From assembly GCA_038852315.1 (NCBI GenBank), contig JAWCKF010000005.1, positions 38,789-102,788 of the forward strand: a stretch of 64,000 bases of DNA. The letters run 5' to 3'. Under the pieces are notes generated by a model. It did no database searches. It was not told the origin of the DNA and saw only the letters and a list, made by a program, of their open reading frames with translations. The position numbers and the translations under genes are program-made. Each line of letters begins with the position of its first letter. Position 1 is the stretch's first letter. Of the stretch, positions 17,763-26,621 are shown piece by piece. The stretch is from COMBO-56-21 sp038852315. Lineage in GTDB: Archaea; Thermoplasmatota; Thermoplasmata; UBA10834.

Positions 17763-19115
17763 ATGAGAACCGTCGACAGAAGGAGGATCAGGCAACTGAT
17801 GAAATCTGAAACAAGGGAGTTTGTACGAAGACATCCCAAGTCAAGAAAGCTGTTCGAGCGGGCAAAGAAGTCGCTGCTCGCGGGAGTCCCAATGAACTGG
17901 ATGGTTCGATGGGCAGGTCCTTACCCGATCTTCTCGAAGGAGGGCAGGGGCGCCTACATAACTGATGTCGATGGCAACAGATATCTCGATCTCTGCCTCG
18001 GAGATACGGGCTCGATGTTCGGACACTCGCCGAAGGCCGTGGTAGATGCAGTCAGGAGACAGGTCGCCAGAGGCATAACCATGATGCTGCCGACCGAGGA
18101 CGCAGTGTGGGTGGGCGAGGAGCTGGCCAGGAGATTCGGCCTGCCGTATTGGCAGATAGCCATGACTGCAACTGACGCGAACAGGTTCTCGATCAGGCTG
18201 GCACGCGAGGTCACCCGCAGGTCCAAGATACTCGTCGTTGCAGGATGCTATCACGGCACTGTGGACGAGACACTCATCGCCCTCAAGAACGGCAAGGTAG
18301 TGCCCAGAAGCGGCAACATCGGACCGCCTGTACCGCCCGAGGTCACGACCAGAGCCGTCGAGTTCAACGACATTCCAGCCCTCGAAAGGGCCCTGAAGCA
18401 CAAGGACGTGGCCTGTGTTCTGGCTGAGCCTGCGATGACCAACCGGGGCATAATCCTGCCCGACCCCGGTTATCACGACGCCCTGAGAGAACTCACAAGG
18501 AAGTACGACACGCTCCTCATCATCGATGAGACACACACGCTCTGCTGCGGCATCGGCGGATACACGAGAGAATACGGCCTCAAGCCGGACATGCTGACGA
18601 TGGGCAAGCCCCTAGCTAGCGGCGTGCCTGTGGCGGCCTACGGCTGCAGCCAATATGTGTCAGACAAGGTGATGAAACGCATACTTGACGAAGGCACCGA
18701 TGAGAGCGGGTTGGGCGGCACACTGACTGGAAACGCCCTCAGCGTCGCGGCCATGCGCGCGACTCTGGAGAAGGTCATCACGCAGGAGGCCTTCGAAAGG
18801 ATGATGCCGCTAGCTATACGGTTCGAGAAGGGCATCGCAGACGCCATAAGGGATCACGCACTCCCGTGGAACGTCACCCGCCTGGGCGTGAGGATCGAGT
18901 ATCACTTCATGCCGAGGCCACCCAGGAACGGGGCTGAGGCGGATGCCGCCAAGGATTCCGAACTCGAGAAGCTGATGCACCTCATGGCCCTGAACAGGGG
19001 GATACTGCTTACGCCGTTCCACAACATGGCACTCATATCGCCTTACACGACGAAGAAGGACGTCGACTATCACACGAAGGTGTTCGAAGAGTGCGTGTCG
19101 GCCCTGGTCGGATGA
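17763..19115 (+). CDS. Class III PLP aminotransferase, HemL-like
   Basis: A 450-residue fold-type I PLP enzyme of the glutamate-1-semialdehyde aminomutase/class III branch. Visible landmarks are the substrate-region LCLGDTGSMFGHSP, the active-site aspartate in IIDETHTLCCG and the cofactor lysine in LTMGKPLASGVPVAAYG. True HemL has GKVIGGGLPVGAYGG at the lysine site; the PLASGVPVAAY version here suggests a different substrate, so I do not call it hemL, and no other haem genes are adjacent. GGAG lies just before the ATG. It is cytosolic. It follows the CBS protein by 216 bases and may belong to the same amino-acid region. Confidence 0.8.
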   Translation: MRTVDRRRIRQLMKSETREFVRRHPKSRKLFERAKKSLLAGVPMNWMVRWAGPYPIFSKEGRGAYITDVDGNRYLDLCLGDTGSMFGHSPKAVVDAVRRQVARGITMMLPTEDAVWVGEELARRFGLPYWQIAMTATDANRFSIRLAREVTRRSKILVVAGCYHGTVDETLIALKNGKVVPRSGNIGPPVPPEVTTRAVEFNDIPALERALKHKDVACVLAEPAMTNRGIILPDPGYHDALRELTRKYDTLLIIDETHTLCCGIGGYTREYGLKPDMLTMGKPLASGVPVAAYGCSQYVSDKVMKRILDEGTDESGLGGTLTGNALSVAAMRATLEKVITQEAFERMMPLAIRFEKGIADAIRDHALPWNVTRLGVRIEYHFMPRPPRNGAEADAAKDSELEKLMHLMALNRGILLTPFHNMALISPYTTKKDVDYHTKVFEECVSALVG

Positions 19116-19280
19116 ACTCCGGCTGATTCGCTCGATTCGTCCGTTCCACTGGCGATGTCCTAGGCATGATGGGTACTATTTTACCTTGTCGGTTATCGGA
19201 CATTATCGCATCTGATAACATGGGCCATACTTTAATAGGCCATCCTGAGGCTAGAAGGAGGCGTAGACCAAGACGCACGA

Positions 19281-20816
19281 ATGGGTGGTCCGCTGAAGAC
19301 GTTGATCGTCGATGACCCCATGACAAGTCTGTCCGCTCTCGAAGAGCATCTCGCTAGACTTGATTGTCAGGTTGAGATAGCGTGGGACCTCGTGGAGGCT
19401 GAGAAGCGCATCAGTTCTGATCACTTCGACTCCGTGATAACCAGCGGGCTCGCCGTTGCTGGCGATCCCGTAGCGTTCGCCATTAAATGCAAAGTGCTGC
19501 ACCGAGACAAGCTCCGTTCAATACTGTACGCGCCTTCGCCCCTATCTCCGGAGGACGAGAAGTTCCTGCGCGAAGGAGGCGTGGATCACATACTGAGGTC
19601 GACCAAGGAGGACGATCTAAGAAACATGCTGTCAGTGCTTCGTTCACCAGACCCTCAGGCGCCCTCATTGCTTGGAGCCCAGCTCGACCTGGCGCGCGCC
19701 GCCGCCATATCGAAGACGATGTCCGATCACGTTCTACGTGATCTGGCCTCCAAGGCGAGGAAATTGGAGGAGATACTTGAGAACTCGAGCGACGTCATCT
19801 ACGAGCTTGATCCATACGGCCGCATCATACTGATCAGCAAAGTCATCGAGACGCTCACGGGCTACACGCGGGAGGAGCTTTTGGGAATGAGTGCTCTCGA
19901 TGTCACCTCGCCAGATTCGATAGAGGTTGTCGCAGAGCACATATCGATGTTGCTCTCTGGAAAGGTCGAGCCGCCCGCGGTGGAGGTCGGCGTGCAGACG
20001 AAGTCTGGCAAGGTCATTCCGGCAGAGATGGTGGTCCGCCCGATCAAGCACAAGAACCAGGTCGTCGGCATCTTGGGCATAGGGAGAAACGTCGAGGAAC
20101 GCAAGAGGCTGGAGGAGAGTCTCAGGCGCGCGCTGAACGAGAAGGACTTCTATCTGGACCTCATGGCTCACGACATCCAGAACTTCAACCAGGCGATCAT
20201 AGGCTATCTCGAGATGATACTGGGTACGAGTTCGTTGGATCCGAGGCTTGAGAGATATGCACAGGGCGCGTTCCGCCAAGTCATGCAGACGGCCCAGCTC
20301 ATAGCGCATCTGAAAAAGATTGCCGACGTGAGGTCCCACGGGAGGGAGAGTCTTGAAAGGAGGGACCTGAAGGAGATCCTCGAGAAGAGCACTACCAACC
20401 TCCAGAGTCGCCTCGATAAGAAGCTCGTCGCAATCACCCTAGACTGCCCTGACACCGCGTGTCCTATACTTGCAGGCGACGACATCAACGAGCTCATGGA
20501 CCTCCTAGTGTCAGTTGCCATGCGCTACTCCCTCTCAGACCTGCTCCACATAAGGGTGTCCGTTTCGGCAGAGCAGAGGAATGGCAGGAAGTTCTGGTGC
20601 GTTGTGATGTCCGGAAACAACCTCCGCCTCACCGCTCCTGTCGTCAAGTGCATGATCTCCCAAGACTACACAGGTTGTCAGGCGATCGAGCGTCCAGACC
20701 TACAGCTTCTTGTTGCCAGGGCGATAGTCGAGACGCTGGACGGCACGATAGAGATAAGGTTGAACGAGAACGGAAGAGGTGATGGGTTCGTCATCCGAAT
20801 CCCGCAAGCGCAGTAG
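19281..20816 (+). CDS. Degenerate sensor kinase: receiver-like, PAS, DHp, decayed ATPase
   Basis: Domains in order: a receiver-like domain (residues 5-115), a coiled linker, a PAS domain (about 160-275, with GYTREELLGMSALDVTS), a DHp helix with DLMAHDIQNFNQAIIGYLEM (His297) and a C-terminal ATPase-like region. The receiver keeps the N-terminal acidic pair (VDD) but the phosphoacceptor strand reads FDSVITSGL, with no Asp, and the usual Lys is displaced. The ATPase region lacks a recognisable N-box Asn, a DxGxG box and a GxGLG box. Thus neither phosphorelay receipt nor ATP catalysis looks possible in the standard way, although the phosphoacceptor His remains. It overlaps a cysteine-rich gene downstream. 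Confidence 0.8.
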   Translation: MGGPLKTLIVDDPMTSLSALEEHLARLDCQVEIAWDLVEAEKRISSDHFDSVITSGLAVAGDPVAFAIKCKVLHRDKLRSILYAPSPLSPEDEKFLREGGVDHILRSTKEDDLRNMLSVLRSPDPQAPSLLGAQLDLARAAAISKTMSDHVLRDLASKARKLEEILENSSDVIYELDPYGRIILISKVIETLTGYTREELLGMSALDVTSPDSIEVVAEHISMLLSGKVEPPAVEVGVQTKSGKVIPAEMVVRPIKHKNQVVGILGIGRNVEERKRLEESLRRALNEKDFYLDLMAHDIQNFNQAIIGYLEMILGTSSLDPRLERYAQGAFRQVMQTAQLIAHLKKIADVRSHGRESLERRDLKEILEKSTTNLQSRLDKKLVAITLDCPDTACPILAGDDINELMDLLVSVAMRYSLSDLLHIRVSVSAEQRNGRKFWCVVMSGNNLRLTAPVVKCMISQDYTGCQAIERPDLQLLVARAIVETLDGTIEIRLNENGRGDGFVIRIPQAQ

Positions 20817-21537
20817 CAGCAAGGGTGAGCCCAAGCCTTGCGCGGTGGACCCCGACAAGCTCGCGATGGTGTCGGACTACCTGAAGAGGACGCTCTCTGA
20901 CCGCCCTTACGCCTTCATCATTGAGAGCCTATCCGAGCGGCTCGATGTCGGCAAGGGCGACAGGCCTCTGGACTCTGTGGGCGTGATACACGCGCCGGCC
21001 GATTTCGATCACAGGCTGTTGCTGACAGAGAAGACCGTTGCCTTCGTGCCCTACTGCTGCAAGCCATTCGACTGCCCGTCGAACGAAGACCGTGGTAGGA
21101 AGAGCAACACGTGCCAGGCAATAACCGACAAGTGCGAGCATCCGACATGCAGCATATCGAGGTTCATCAAGATAGTGAAGAGGCTCGGAATCAAGGAGTT
21201 CTTCGTGATAGATACTGATTCCGAGCTTATCAAGTGGCTAGCGAAGAAGCGCGCGGAGGGGTATACTCAGGCCATCGGTGCAGCGTGCGAGTTCGCAGTC
21301 TGCTACGCACTCGAGGTGATACACGGCCAGCTCGGTTATGACGGGCTGATACTCATCATCAACGGCGACAAGTGCAGGACCAAGGAGGAGTACGCCGAGA
21401 GCGACGAATCCGATAGGGGAAGGCTTACTTTCATAGACGAATGGACCCTCATGGCGCTGGAAGACATAGTCAACGAGGTCTGCAACGGGCTCGAGCAGGG
21501 TGAAGCCGCAAACGGCACAAAGGCGGTAGAGAGGTAG
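20782..21537 (+). CDS. Cysteine-rich protein, DUF116-like
   Basis: I cannot assign a function. The central region has many cysteines in metal-cluster-like spacing: VPYCCKPFDCP, SNTCQAITDKCEHPTCSISR, then AIGAACEFAVCYALE and a final NGDKC. Alternating beta strands between them (EFFVIDTDSELIKWLAKK, GLILIINGDK) resemble the DUF116 family of Cys-rich archaeal proteins, a match made from memory of the pattern. The ATG at 20782 follows a GGAAGAGGTG ribosome site, and the gene overlaps the degenerate kinase by 35 bases, so the two are translationally coupled. A metal- or redox-sensing partner for that kinase is a plausible inference. Confidence 0.6.
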   Translation: MGSSSESRKRSSSKGEPKPCAVDPDKLAMVSDYLKRTLSDRPYAFIIESLSERLDVGKGDRPLDSVGVIHAPADFDHRLLLTEKTVAFVPYCCKPFDCPSNEDRGRKSNTCQAITDKCEHPTCSISRFIKIVKRLGIKEFFVIDTDSELIKWLAKKRAEGYTQAIGAACEFAVCYALEVIHGQLGYDGLILIINGDKCRTKEEYAESDESDRGRLTFIDEWTLMALEDIVNEVCNGLEQGEAANGTKAVER

Positions 21538-21798
21538 TTGAACCCCACCAGCAGAAAGACATTTGGCCACTAATGGCAAGGCAGATGATGACATCTTGCC
21601 TCTAGGATTTCGGGTGTCCAGTTGATTTGTTAAGCGTACCAACCGGTGAATGGATCGCTTGAGTTCCACCCTCCTGAGGACCCCTTTCCTTCCCTGGCAA
21701 AGTGCGTCGCCGACCCCGAATTGTCCCAGAAGTGTGTGACGAACATCAACAGGCGATGTACGTGAATTCCTCGTTTTACGTTATGGGTCATATTGCCA

Positions 21799-22113
21799 GG
21801 TGAAGGACATAAGCCCCTTTCTGTTGGCCCCTTTCGGGGTTGATGGCATTCGACTATTGCACTCTACCCGCCGACGATGAGAGATCGATCCGGCCGTTTG
21901 AGCTTGCTCCAGTGGGGAGTCGCCGTTTCATCAGATCCCCGGGAGACCTCACCCACAGAGGGATCATCGCTTTATCCCGGGGCTGTGTCGTTTCTGCGCC
22001 CTTGCCAGGACTCTCGCCCTGCTGCTCTGGCAGCCCACTTTCTCACGGAGAGGGGACTTTCCTCAGCTGGCGTGTGCCGAGCACGCGCCTACCGTCAGCC
22101 ATCCGCCTTCTCC
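21799..22113 (-). ncRNA. rnpB: RNase P RNA
   Basis: Read on the minus strand, this non-coding stretch has the universal RNase P RNA landmarks in order: GAGGAAAGTCC (conserved region I) about 50 bases from the 5' end, GCAGAAACGACACAGCCCC in the middle, GGAGCAAGCTCAAACGG (the P10-P11 region), and ACAGAAAGGGGCTTAT near the 3' end. The terminal arms GGAGAAGG (22106-22113) and CCTTCACC (21799-21806) pair with one mismatch as helix P1, and GGCGCGTGCTCGGCACACGCC forms P3. About 315 nucleotides fits an archaeal type A RNA. It is the catalytic RNA for tRNA 5' maturation. Exact ends may be off by a few bases. Confidence 0.92.
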
Positions 22114-22178
22114 TGGCGGATTATGTGAGAGAACATGTTGTACAAAAGGATTTCTCACTGCCTCGAGGTCAGCCTGGT

Positions 22179-22655
22179 TCAGATCACCTTGGTAGGGGAG
22201 AAAGCCGTTTCCACCGTGACCTTGCCGCTTCTGGTATCAAGATAAGCCGAGCGTCCACGCTTTCCGGCAGTATCTTCGGCCACTATGCGGATGGCGTTCT
22301 CTCGGAGCGCCTTACGGGCCTCTGCGCAGTTGTGGCTTCCTATGTCAGAGATTGAGAGGTTGAGGTTCGCGAACATCTGGGCTCCCCCCACGAGCTTCGC
22401 CACAAGCCTGTCCTTCGACGCCCCCTTTGCTATCATCTCGCGGATCAGCTTTCTCGTGCCCGTGTCAGCGTACTTCTCCTCGCACTCGCAGTCCTTCGGA
22501 GCCTTCGGGAGCAGAACATGGACTATTCCGCCCATCCTCAGGAGAGGGTCGTAAAGTATGACCGCCACGCATGAACCCAGTCCTATGCATGCTATTTGCT
22601 CGGGATTGTGGCAGATTGCCATCTGAGCGATGCCGACAACCTTGCAGTCCTTCAT
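22179..22655 (-). CDS. cheD: Chemoreceptor glutamine deamidase CheD
   Basis: CheD deamidates receptor glutamines and activates the CheC phosphatase in archaeal and Bacillus-type chemotaxis. The catalytic pair is present in CIGLGSCVAV (Cys29) and GGIVHVLLP (His46), with KLVGGAQMF and DIGSHN downstream. The third catalytic position, a threonine six residues before the cysteine in Thermotoga CheD, is Cys23 here. Length (158) is normal. Its ATG overlaps the cheC stop by four bases (ATGA), and it is the last gene of the chemotaxis operon, 65 bases before the RNase P RNA. Confidence 0.95.
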   Translation of the reverse strand: MKDCKVVGIAQMAICHNPEQIACIGLGSCVAVILYDPLLRMGGIVHVLLPKAPKDCECEEKYADTGTRKLIREMIAKGASKDRLVAKLVGGAQMFANLNLSISDIGSHNCAEARKALRENAIRIVAEDTAGKRGRSAYLDTRSGKVTVETAFSPTKVI

Positions 22656-23290
22656 CTCGCTGCTTCTCCCATCCTGTCGAGTATGAGCTTCAGAGTCGAC
22701 TCTTCGGGCAGCATCAGGAAGTACCCTTCGAACTGCCTGTCAAGCGCCTTGAAGGATGTGTGCACGGCTATCACCGTGTCGACCTTCGAGCCGAGGCTGG
22801 CCAAAGGCATGTCAAGGACTGCGCCCAGCATGTCGACGGTCGCATCCGGCGGCGCAGGAATCATGTCGACGGCGATCATCTTGGAGACGGCGATGAGGTA
22901 CCAGCAGAGGCAGATGTTGCCCACCTCCCTAAGGGCTGAGTGCTGTATCGCGTTGAGGGCCGAGAGCTCCACCTTCTCTTTTGTTAGGTGTTCGAGCAGT
23001 GCCCTGGCCGAATCGCCTGGCAGCACGACGAGGACGCCGCTTTTCAGATCGCCGCATAGGTAGGTGTAGGTGCCCGCGACCACCTGGTTCGCTCCCCCGA
23101 GGTATTCGGGAACCTCTGCGAGAGGCAGTATCCTACATGTGGTCGCGTCGTTCATGAGTTCGACGTTCAACAACGAGGACAAAGCCGTCGCCGCGCTGCC
23201 AGCACCTATGTTCGCGAACTCCGTGATTATGTCGATCACCCTGCTGTTGGCTCCCGGTATCATTGACCTAGCCTCCAAGTATCGATTCAA
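22652..23290 (-). CDS. cheC: CheY-P phosphatase CheC
   Basis: CheC removes phosphate from CheY and so resets the motor signal. Both active-site helices with the ExxN pattern are present: IDIITEFANIGAGSAATALS near residue 22 and HSALREVGNICLCWYLIA near residue 118, so this is a two-site CheC, not a CheX-like protein. The two pseudo-symmetric halves are visible. At 212 residues it is of normal length. It overlaps the 3' end of cheA by 23 bases and the start of cheD by four, and CheD normally binds CheC to stimulate it. Confidence 0.94.
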   Translation of the reverse strand: MNRYLEARSMIPGANSRVIDIITEFANIGAGSAATALSSLLNVELMNDATTCRILPLAEVPEYLGGANQVVAGTYTYLCGDLKSGVLVVLPGDSARALLEHLTKEKVELSALNAIQHSALREVGNICLCWYLIAVSKMIAVDMIPAPPDATVDMLGAVLDMPLASLGSKVDTVIAVHTSFKALDRQFEGYFLMLPEESTLKLILDRMGEAAR

Positions 23291-25187
23291 CGTCGAGTAT
23301 GAGCGCTATATCGCCGCTGCCGAGTATGGTTCCGCCCGATATCCCTTTCACGCCCTTGAGCCGCTTGTCCAGCGACTTGACGACTATCTGCTGATGGCCC
23401 AGCAGTGCGTCGACCTCCAAGGCGGCCCGCTTGTCCCTGCTTTGTACAATCAGCGCGTAGATTCCCTCCGTGCCCTCGGGGCTGGGACCAAGCTTGAAGA
23501 AGTCCCGCATCCTGATGAGAGGCAGCACCTCGCCCCTGAGCTGGACGACCTCCCTATTGCGTATCATCTTCACATCGGACGGGGAGTACCTGTGCGACTC
23601 CACCACAGTCCCCATAGGTACCGCATACGGCTGTTCGCCAATGCGCACCAACATGGCCTCGATTATGGCGAGGGTGAAGGGCAGCCAAAGGGAGAAGGTT
23701 GTCCCATGGCCGAGGCTTGTGTTCACCATTATCGATCCTCCGAGAGCCTCGACGTTGCTCTTGACGACGTCCAGGCCAACCCCTCTGCCAGAAACCTCTG
23801 TGACCTTCTTCGCTGTCGAGAAGCCTGGTTTGAACAGGAGGTCGAAAAGCTCCCGGGCCGAGGCGCTCGCGGCCTGCTCCTCTGTCATGATGCCCTTGGA
23901 CACGGCGGCCTCTCTGACAGAGTCGACATCAATGCCTCTCCCGTCATCCTGAACCTCTATCAGGACATGATCCTGCTGCTTGGAGGCCACGACCCTTATC
24001 ATCCCTTTGGGCCGCTTACCGGCCCTCTCTCTCTCCTCCGGGGTCTCAATCCCGTGATCGACGCAGTTCCTCAGGAGGTGCATCATGGGCTCAGTGATCT
24101 TGTCCACCACCGTCCTATCGAGCTCGATGTCGCCTCCTTCGACTATGAGCTCGACATCTTTGCCCTCCGCCTTCGCTATGTCCCTGACCATCCTCGGATA
24201 GCGGCTCATCACGGTGTCCAGGGGGATCATCCTTATGCCAAGCACCTTCTCCTGGATGCTTGATGTGAGCTTGTCGATGAGCGAGGATATCTCCTGGAGG
24301 TCGTAGTCCTCCTGCGAATGCATCTTCTCCATGAGCCTGCTCCTGCCGATGACGAGCTCGCCCACGTCGTCCAGCAGTTCGTCCAGCTTGTCCATACCCA
24401 CCCGAACAGTCTGGGCCAAGGGGGCTTCTGGAACCGCGCTGGCATGCGGCTGCTCGTGCGAGGCGAACTGCTCCCAGGATTCTCTTGGGGTATTGTCGTC
24501 CCCAAGAGCCATCTGCTCGACGTCCGTCATGGAGGCTATTCTCTTCAGCGACTCCCTGTATCTCTCCCCGGGTTCGAACCGGATCACCAGCTCCTCGAAC
24601 ATGTGCTCGCGCTCTATCTCGTCCTCCGAGGGTCTTGTGTTCGTTATCTTCGAAGTCTTCTCCAGCTCCTTCATTATGACGAGCGCGCGTGCGGCTGGCA
24701 GTGCGCACTTCTTGGCGAGTTTGATGGCGAGGACCTTGTCCTCGGCCTTCTCCCGCTTCCTCCTCGGGGCGGGAACAGGAGTCTTCGGCGCAGGCGGTGA
24801 CTCCTTCAGCACGGCGGCAAGCGAGTCTGCGAGAGTCTGGTCCCATACCGGTTCGCGACCGCTCTCCACCGCCGACACCATAGCCTCAAGTGCATCGAGG
24901 CCTTTGAAGAGCAACTCAAGCACATGCTCAGTGGGCTCGAGCTTTCCGTCCCTGACTGCCGCGAGGACGTCCTCGATGGCATGGGCGGTGTCAGCCGTGG
25001 CCTTCATGTTCATCATGCTAGCCATTCCTTTTATCGTATGGCAGTTCCTGAAGACCAGGTCAACCTGCTCCTTGTCTCCCGGGTTCGATTCGAGCTTCAG
25101 CAGTGCTTCATTCGAAATCCGGAGCGCCTCTCTCGCCTCCGAAATGAACATCCTTGTGTACTTGGCCATGTCCAGTTCCTTCGCCAT
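23268..25187 (-). CDS. cheA: Chemotaxis histidine kinase CheA
   Basis: The kinase couples receptor state to phosphorylation of CheY and CheB. Domains in order: P1 phosphotransfer helix with FRNCHTIKGMASMM (His50); a short response-regulator-docking region (about 145-235) after a basic proline-rich linker; P3 dimerisation helices starting at VRVGMDKLDELLDDVGELVI; the HATPase_c domain with HLLRNCVDHGIETPEERERA, VQDDGRGID and SGRGVGLDVV; and a C-terminal CheW-like domain. All catalytic boxes are intact and the 639-residue length is typical. It starts five bases after cheB in a tightly packed operon. It is cytosolic, at the receptor array. Confidence 0.97.
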   Translation of the reverse strand: MAKELDMAKYTRMFISEAREALRISNEALLKLESNPGDKEQVDLVFRNCHTIKGMASMMNMKATADTAHAIEDVLAAVRDGKLEPTEHVLELLFKGLDALEAMVSAVESGREPVWDQTLADSLAAVLKESPPAPKTPVPAPRRKREKAEDKVLAIKLAKKCALPAARALVIMKELEKTSKITNTRPSEDEIEREHMFEELVIRFEPGERYRESLKRIASMTDVEQMALGDDNTPRESWEQFASHEQPHASAVPEAPLAQTVRVGMDKLDELLDDVGELVIGRSRLMEKMHSQEDYDLQEISSLIDKLTSSIQEKVLGIRMIPLDTVMSRYPRMVRDIAKAEGKDVELIVEGGDIELDRTVVDKITEPMMHLLRNCVDHGIETPEERERAGKRPKGMIRVVASKQQDHVLIEVQDDGRGIDVDSVREAAVSKGIMTEEQAASASARELFDLLFKPGFSTAKKVTEVSGRGVGLDVVKSNVEALGGSIMVNTSLGHGTTFSLWLPFTLAIIEAMLVRIGEQPYAVPMGTVVESHRYSPSDVKMIRNREVVQLRGEVLPLIRMRDFFKLGPSPEGTEGIYALIVQSRDKRAALEVDALLGHQQIVVKSLDKRLKGVKGISGGTILGSGDIALILDVESILGG

Positions 25188-25192
25188 CTTGC

Positions 25193-26245
25193 TCAGTCCT
25201 CCAGGAACCGGACGATGGCTTCCGGGATATCAGTCAGGGGCAGGACCTCGTCCGCTATGCCAGCATCTATGACTGCCCTGGGCATGCCGAACACGATCGA
25301 AGTCTTCTCATCCTGCGCAATGACCCTCCCGCCAGCCATGTGCAGGACAGCAGCTCCTCTTGAGCCGTCCATTCCCATACCGGTCAGGACAACACCCAGA
25401 GCATGTTCTCCCAGGGTTTCGGCCGCGCTCGCAAACAACACATCCGCAGACGGCTTCACGAAGTTCACTGGCTCTGAGTCATCGAGCACGATTTGCAACT
25501 TGGACTCATTCATCCACCCGACCTTCATGTGCCTCCCACCAGGAGCAAGGTATGCCGTGCCCTGGTCGACTGGCAGACTGTCGTGCGCGAGCGTCACTCT
25601 GGGCCCGTTCACTGATGCCAGGCGCTTCGCGAAGGACTCGGAGAAGTTTTCTGGGATGTGCTGAACTATGAAGATCGATGCCGGCAGATCTTTCGGAAGG
25701 GCGGAGAATATGGCTTCGAGCGCCCGGGGACCACCTGTGGATGCGGCGATGAACACCGACTTGTTGGACCGGGCTGCCCGCCTCCTGATGTAGCTAATCC
25801 TGCGGGGAGCGCTTGCGCGGACCGCCTGGAGTGCATCCAATTTGGCGCCAGCGGCGCCCTTGACGATCTCGATTATCCTCTCGCTGAAGTTCACTATGTC
25901 GATAGATACAGGCCCGCTGGGCTTCGAGATGAAGTCGACCGCGCCCAGCCCCAAGGCCCTCAGGGGCAACTGGTCATCTTTCTTGTCCATTGCTGAGAGC
26001 ATAACCACCCTCGTTGGGTTTTCCTTCATTATGCGCTGGAGGGTGGCGAGCCCGTCCATCCTCGGCATCTGGATATCGAGCAGGACCACGTCGGGGGTGA
26101 GTCGTTTGACGGTGTCGACCGCCTCCAAACCGTCCTTGGCGACGCCTACGACACTTATCTCCGGGTCGGTCTCGAGCATGTCCTTGAGGACGACACGCAT
26201 GTAGGCACTGTCGTCGACTATGACCGCTCGAACCTGCCCGGGCAT
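25193..26245 (-). CDS. cheB: Chemotaxis methylesterase CheB
   Basis: CheB removes methyl groups from receptors when phosphorylated by CheA. The N-terminal receiver has the acidic pair VDDSAYMR and phosphoacceptor Asp57 in PDVVLLDIQMPRMDG. The C-terminal methylesterase domain carries the catalytic serine in FIAASTGGPRAL, the histidine in IVQHIPENFSESF and the aspartate in LTGMGMDGSRGA. Length (350) is normal. It sits between cheY and cheA with gaps of 9 and 5 bases. Together with CheR on the opposite strand it forms the adaptation system, in addition to CheC/CheD. Confidence 0.97.
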   Translation of the reverse strand: MPGQVRAVIVDDSAYMRVVLKDMLETDPEISVVGVAKDGLEAVDTVKRLTPDVVLLDIQMPRMDGLATLQRIMKENPTRVVMLSAMDKKDDQLPLRALGLGAVDFISKPSGPVSIDIVNFSERIIEIVKGAAGAKLDALQAVRASAPRRISYIRRRAARSNKSVFIAASTGGPRALEAIFSALPKDLPASIFIVQHIPENFSESFAKRLASVNGPRVTLAHDSLPVDQGTAYLAPGGRHMKVGWMNESKLQIVLDDSEPVNFVKPSADVLFASAAETLGEHALGVVLTGMGMDGSRGAAVLHMAGGRVIAQDEKTSIVFGMPRAVIDAGIADEVLPLTDIPEAIVRFLED

Positions 26246-26254
26246 CTGCCTCCC

Positions 26255-26620
26255 TCAGATTTCCATCTGAAGAACCGCGTTCACTGATTCCAGGACATCG
26301 TCGGCGGTGAACGGTTTGATGATGAAATCAACCGCGCCCGCCTCGAGTGAGCGCATCACGGTCTTCTGGTGCCCCAGGGCCGATATCATAATGATCTTGG
26401 CTTTCTTGTTGGCCTCCTTCAGCCTCCTGACAGCCTCGATGCCGTCCTTGTCGGGCATGACTATGTCCATTGTGATGACGTCCGCTCCCTCCTTCAGGAA
26501 CTTCTCAAGCGCCTCGTCTGCGCTCTTGGCTTCGATGACCTTGTGCCCGCCCGCCTCCAATATGTTCCTCAGCACCTTGCGCATGAACTCAGAGTCGTCC
26601 ACGACCAGTATCTTCGACAT
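26255..26620 (-). CDS. cheY: Chemotaxis response regulator CheY
   Basis: A single-domain receiver of 121 residues. The acidic pair is VVDDSEFMR, the phosphoacceptor is Asp52 in VITMDIVMPDKDG, the switch residue lies in IIMISALG and the conserved lysine in DFIIKPF. All five standard positions are intact. Phosphorylated archaeal CheY signals to the archaellum through CheF, but neither cheF nor archaellin genes lie in this window. It is the third gene of the operon, one base after cheW. Confidence 0.95.
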   Translation of the reverse strand: MSKILVVDDSEFMRKVLRNILEAGGHKVIEAKSADEALEKFLKEGADVITMDIVMPDKDGIEAVRRLKEANKKAKIIMISALGHQKTVMRSLEAGAVDFIIKPFTADDVLESVNAVLQMEI

Positions 26621-26621
26621 C

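Noticed and set aside
21575..21600. GGCAAG/CTTGCC hairpin after the cysteine-rich gene, with RTGATGA-like loop
   Set aside because: Six-base stem with no T tract and no matching D box, so neither a terminator nor a C/D box RNA is supported.
21840..22355. 171-codon open frame on the plus strand
   Set aside because: It lies opposite the RNase P RNA and the end of cheD, has no family-like sequence and is explained by those genes.
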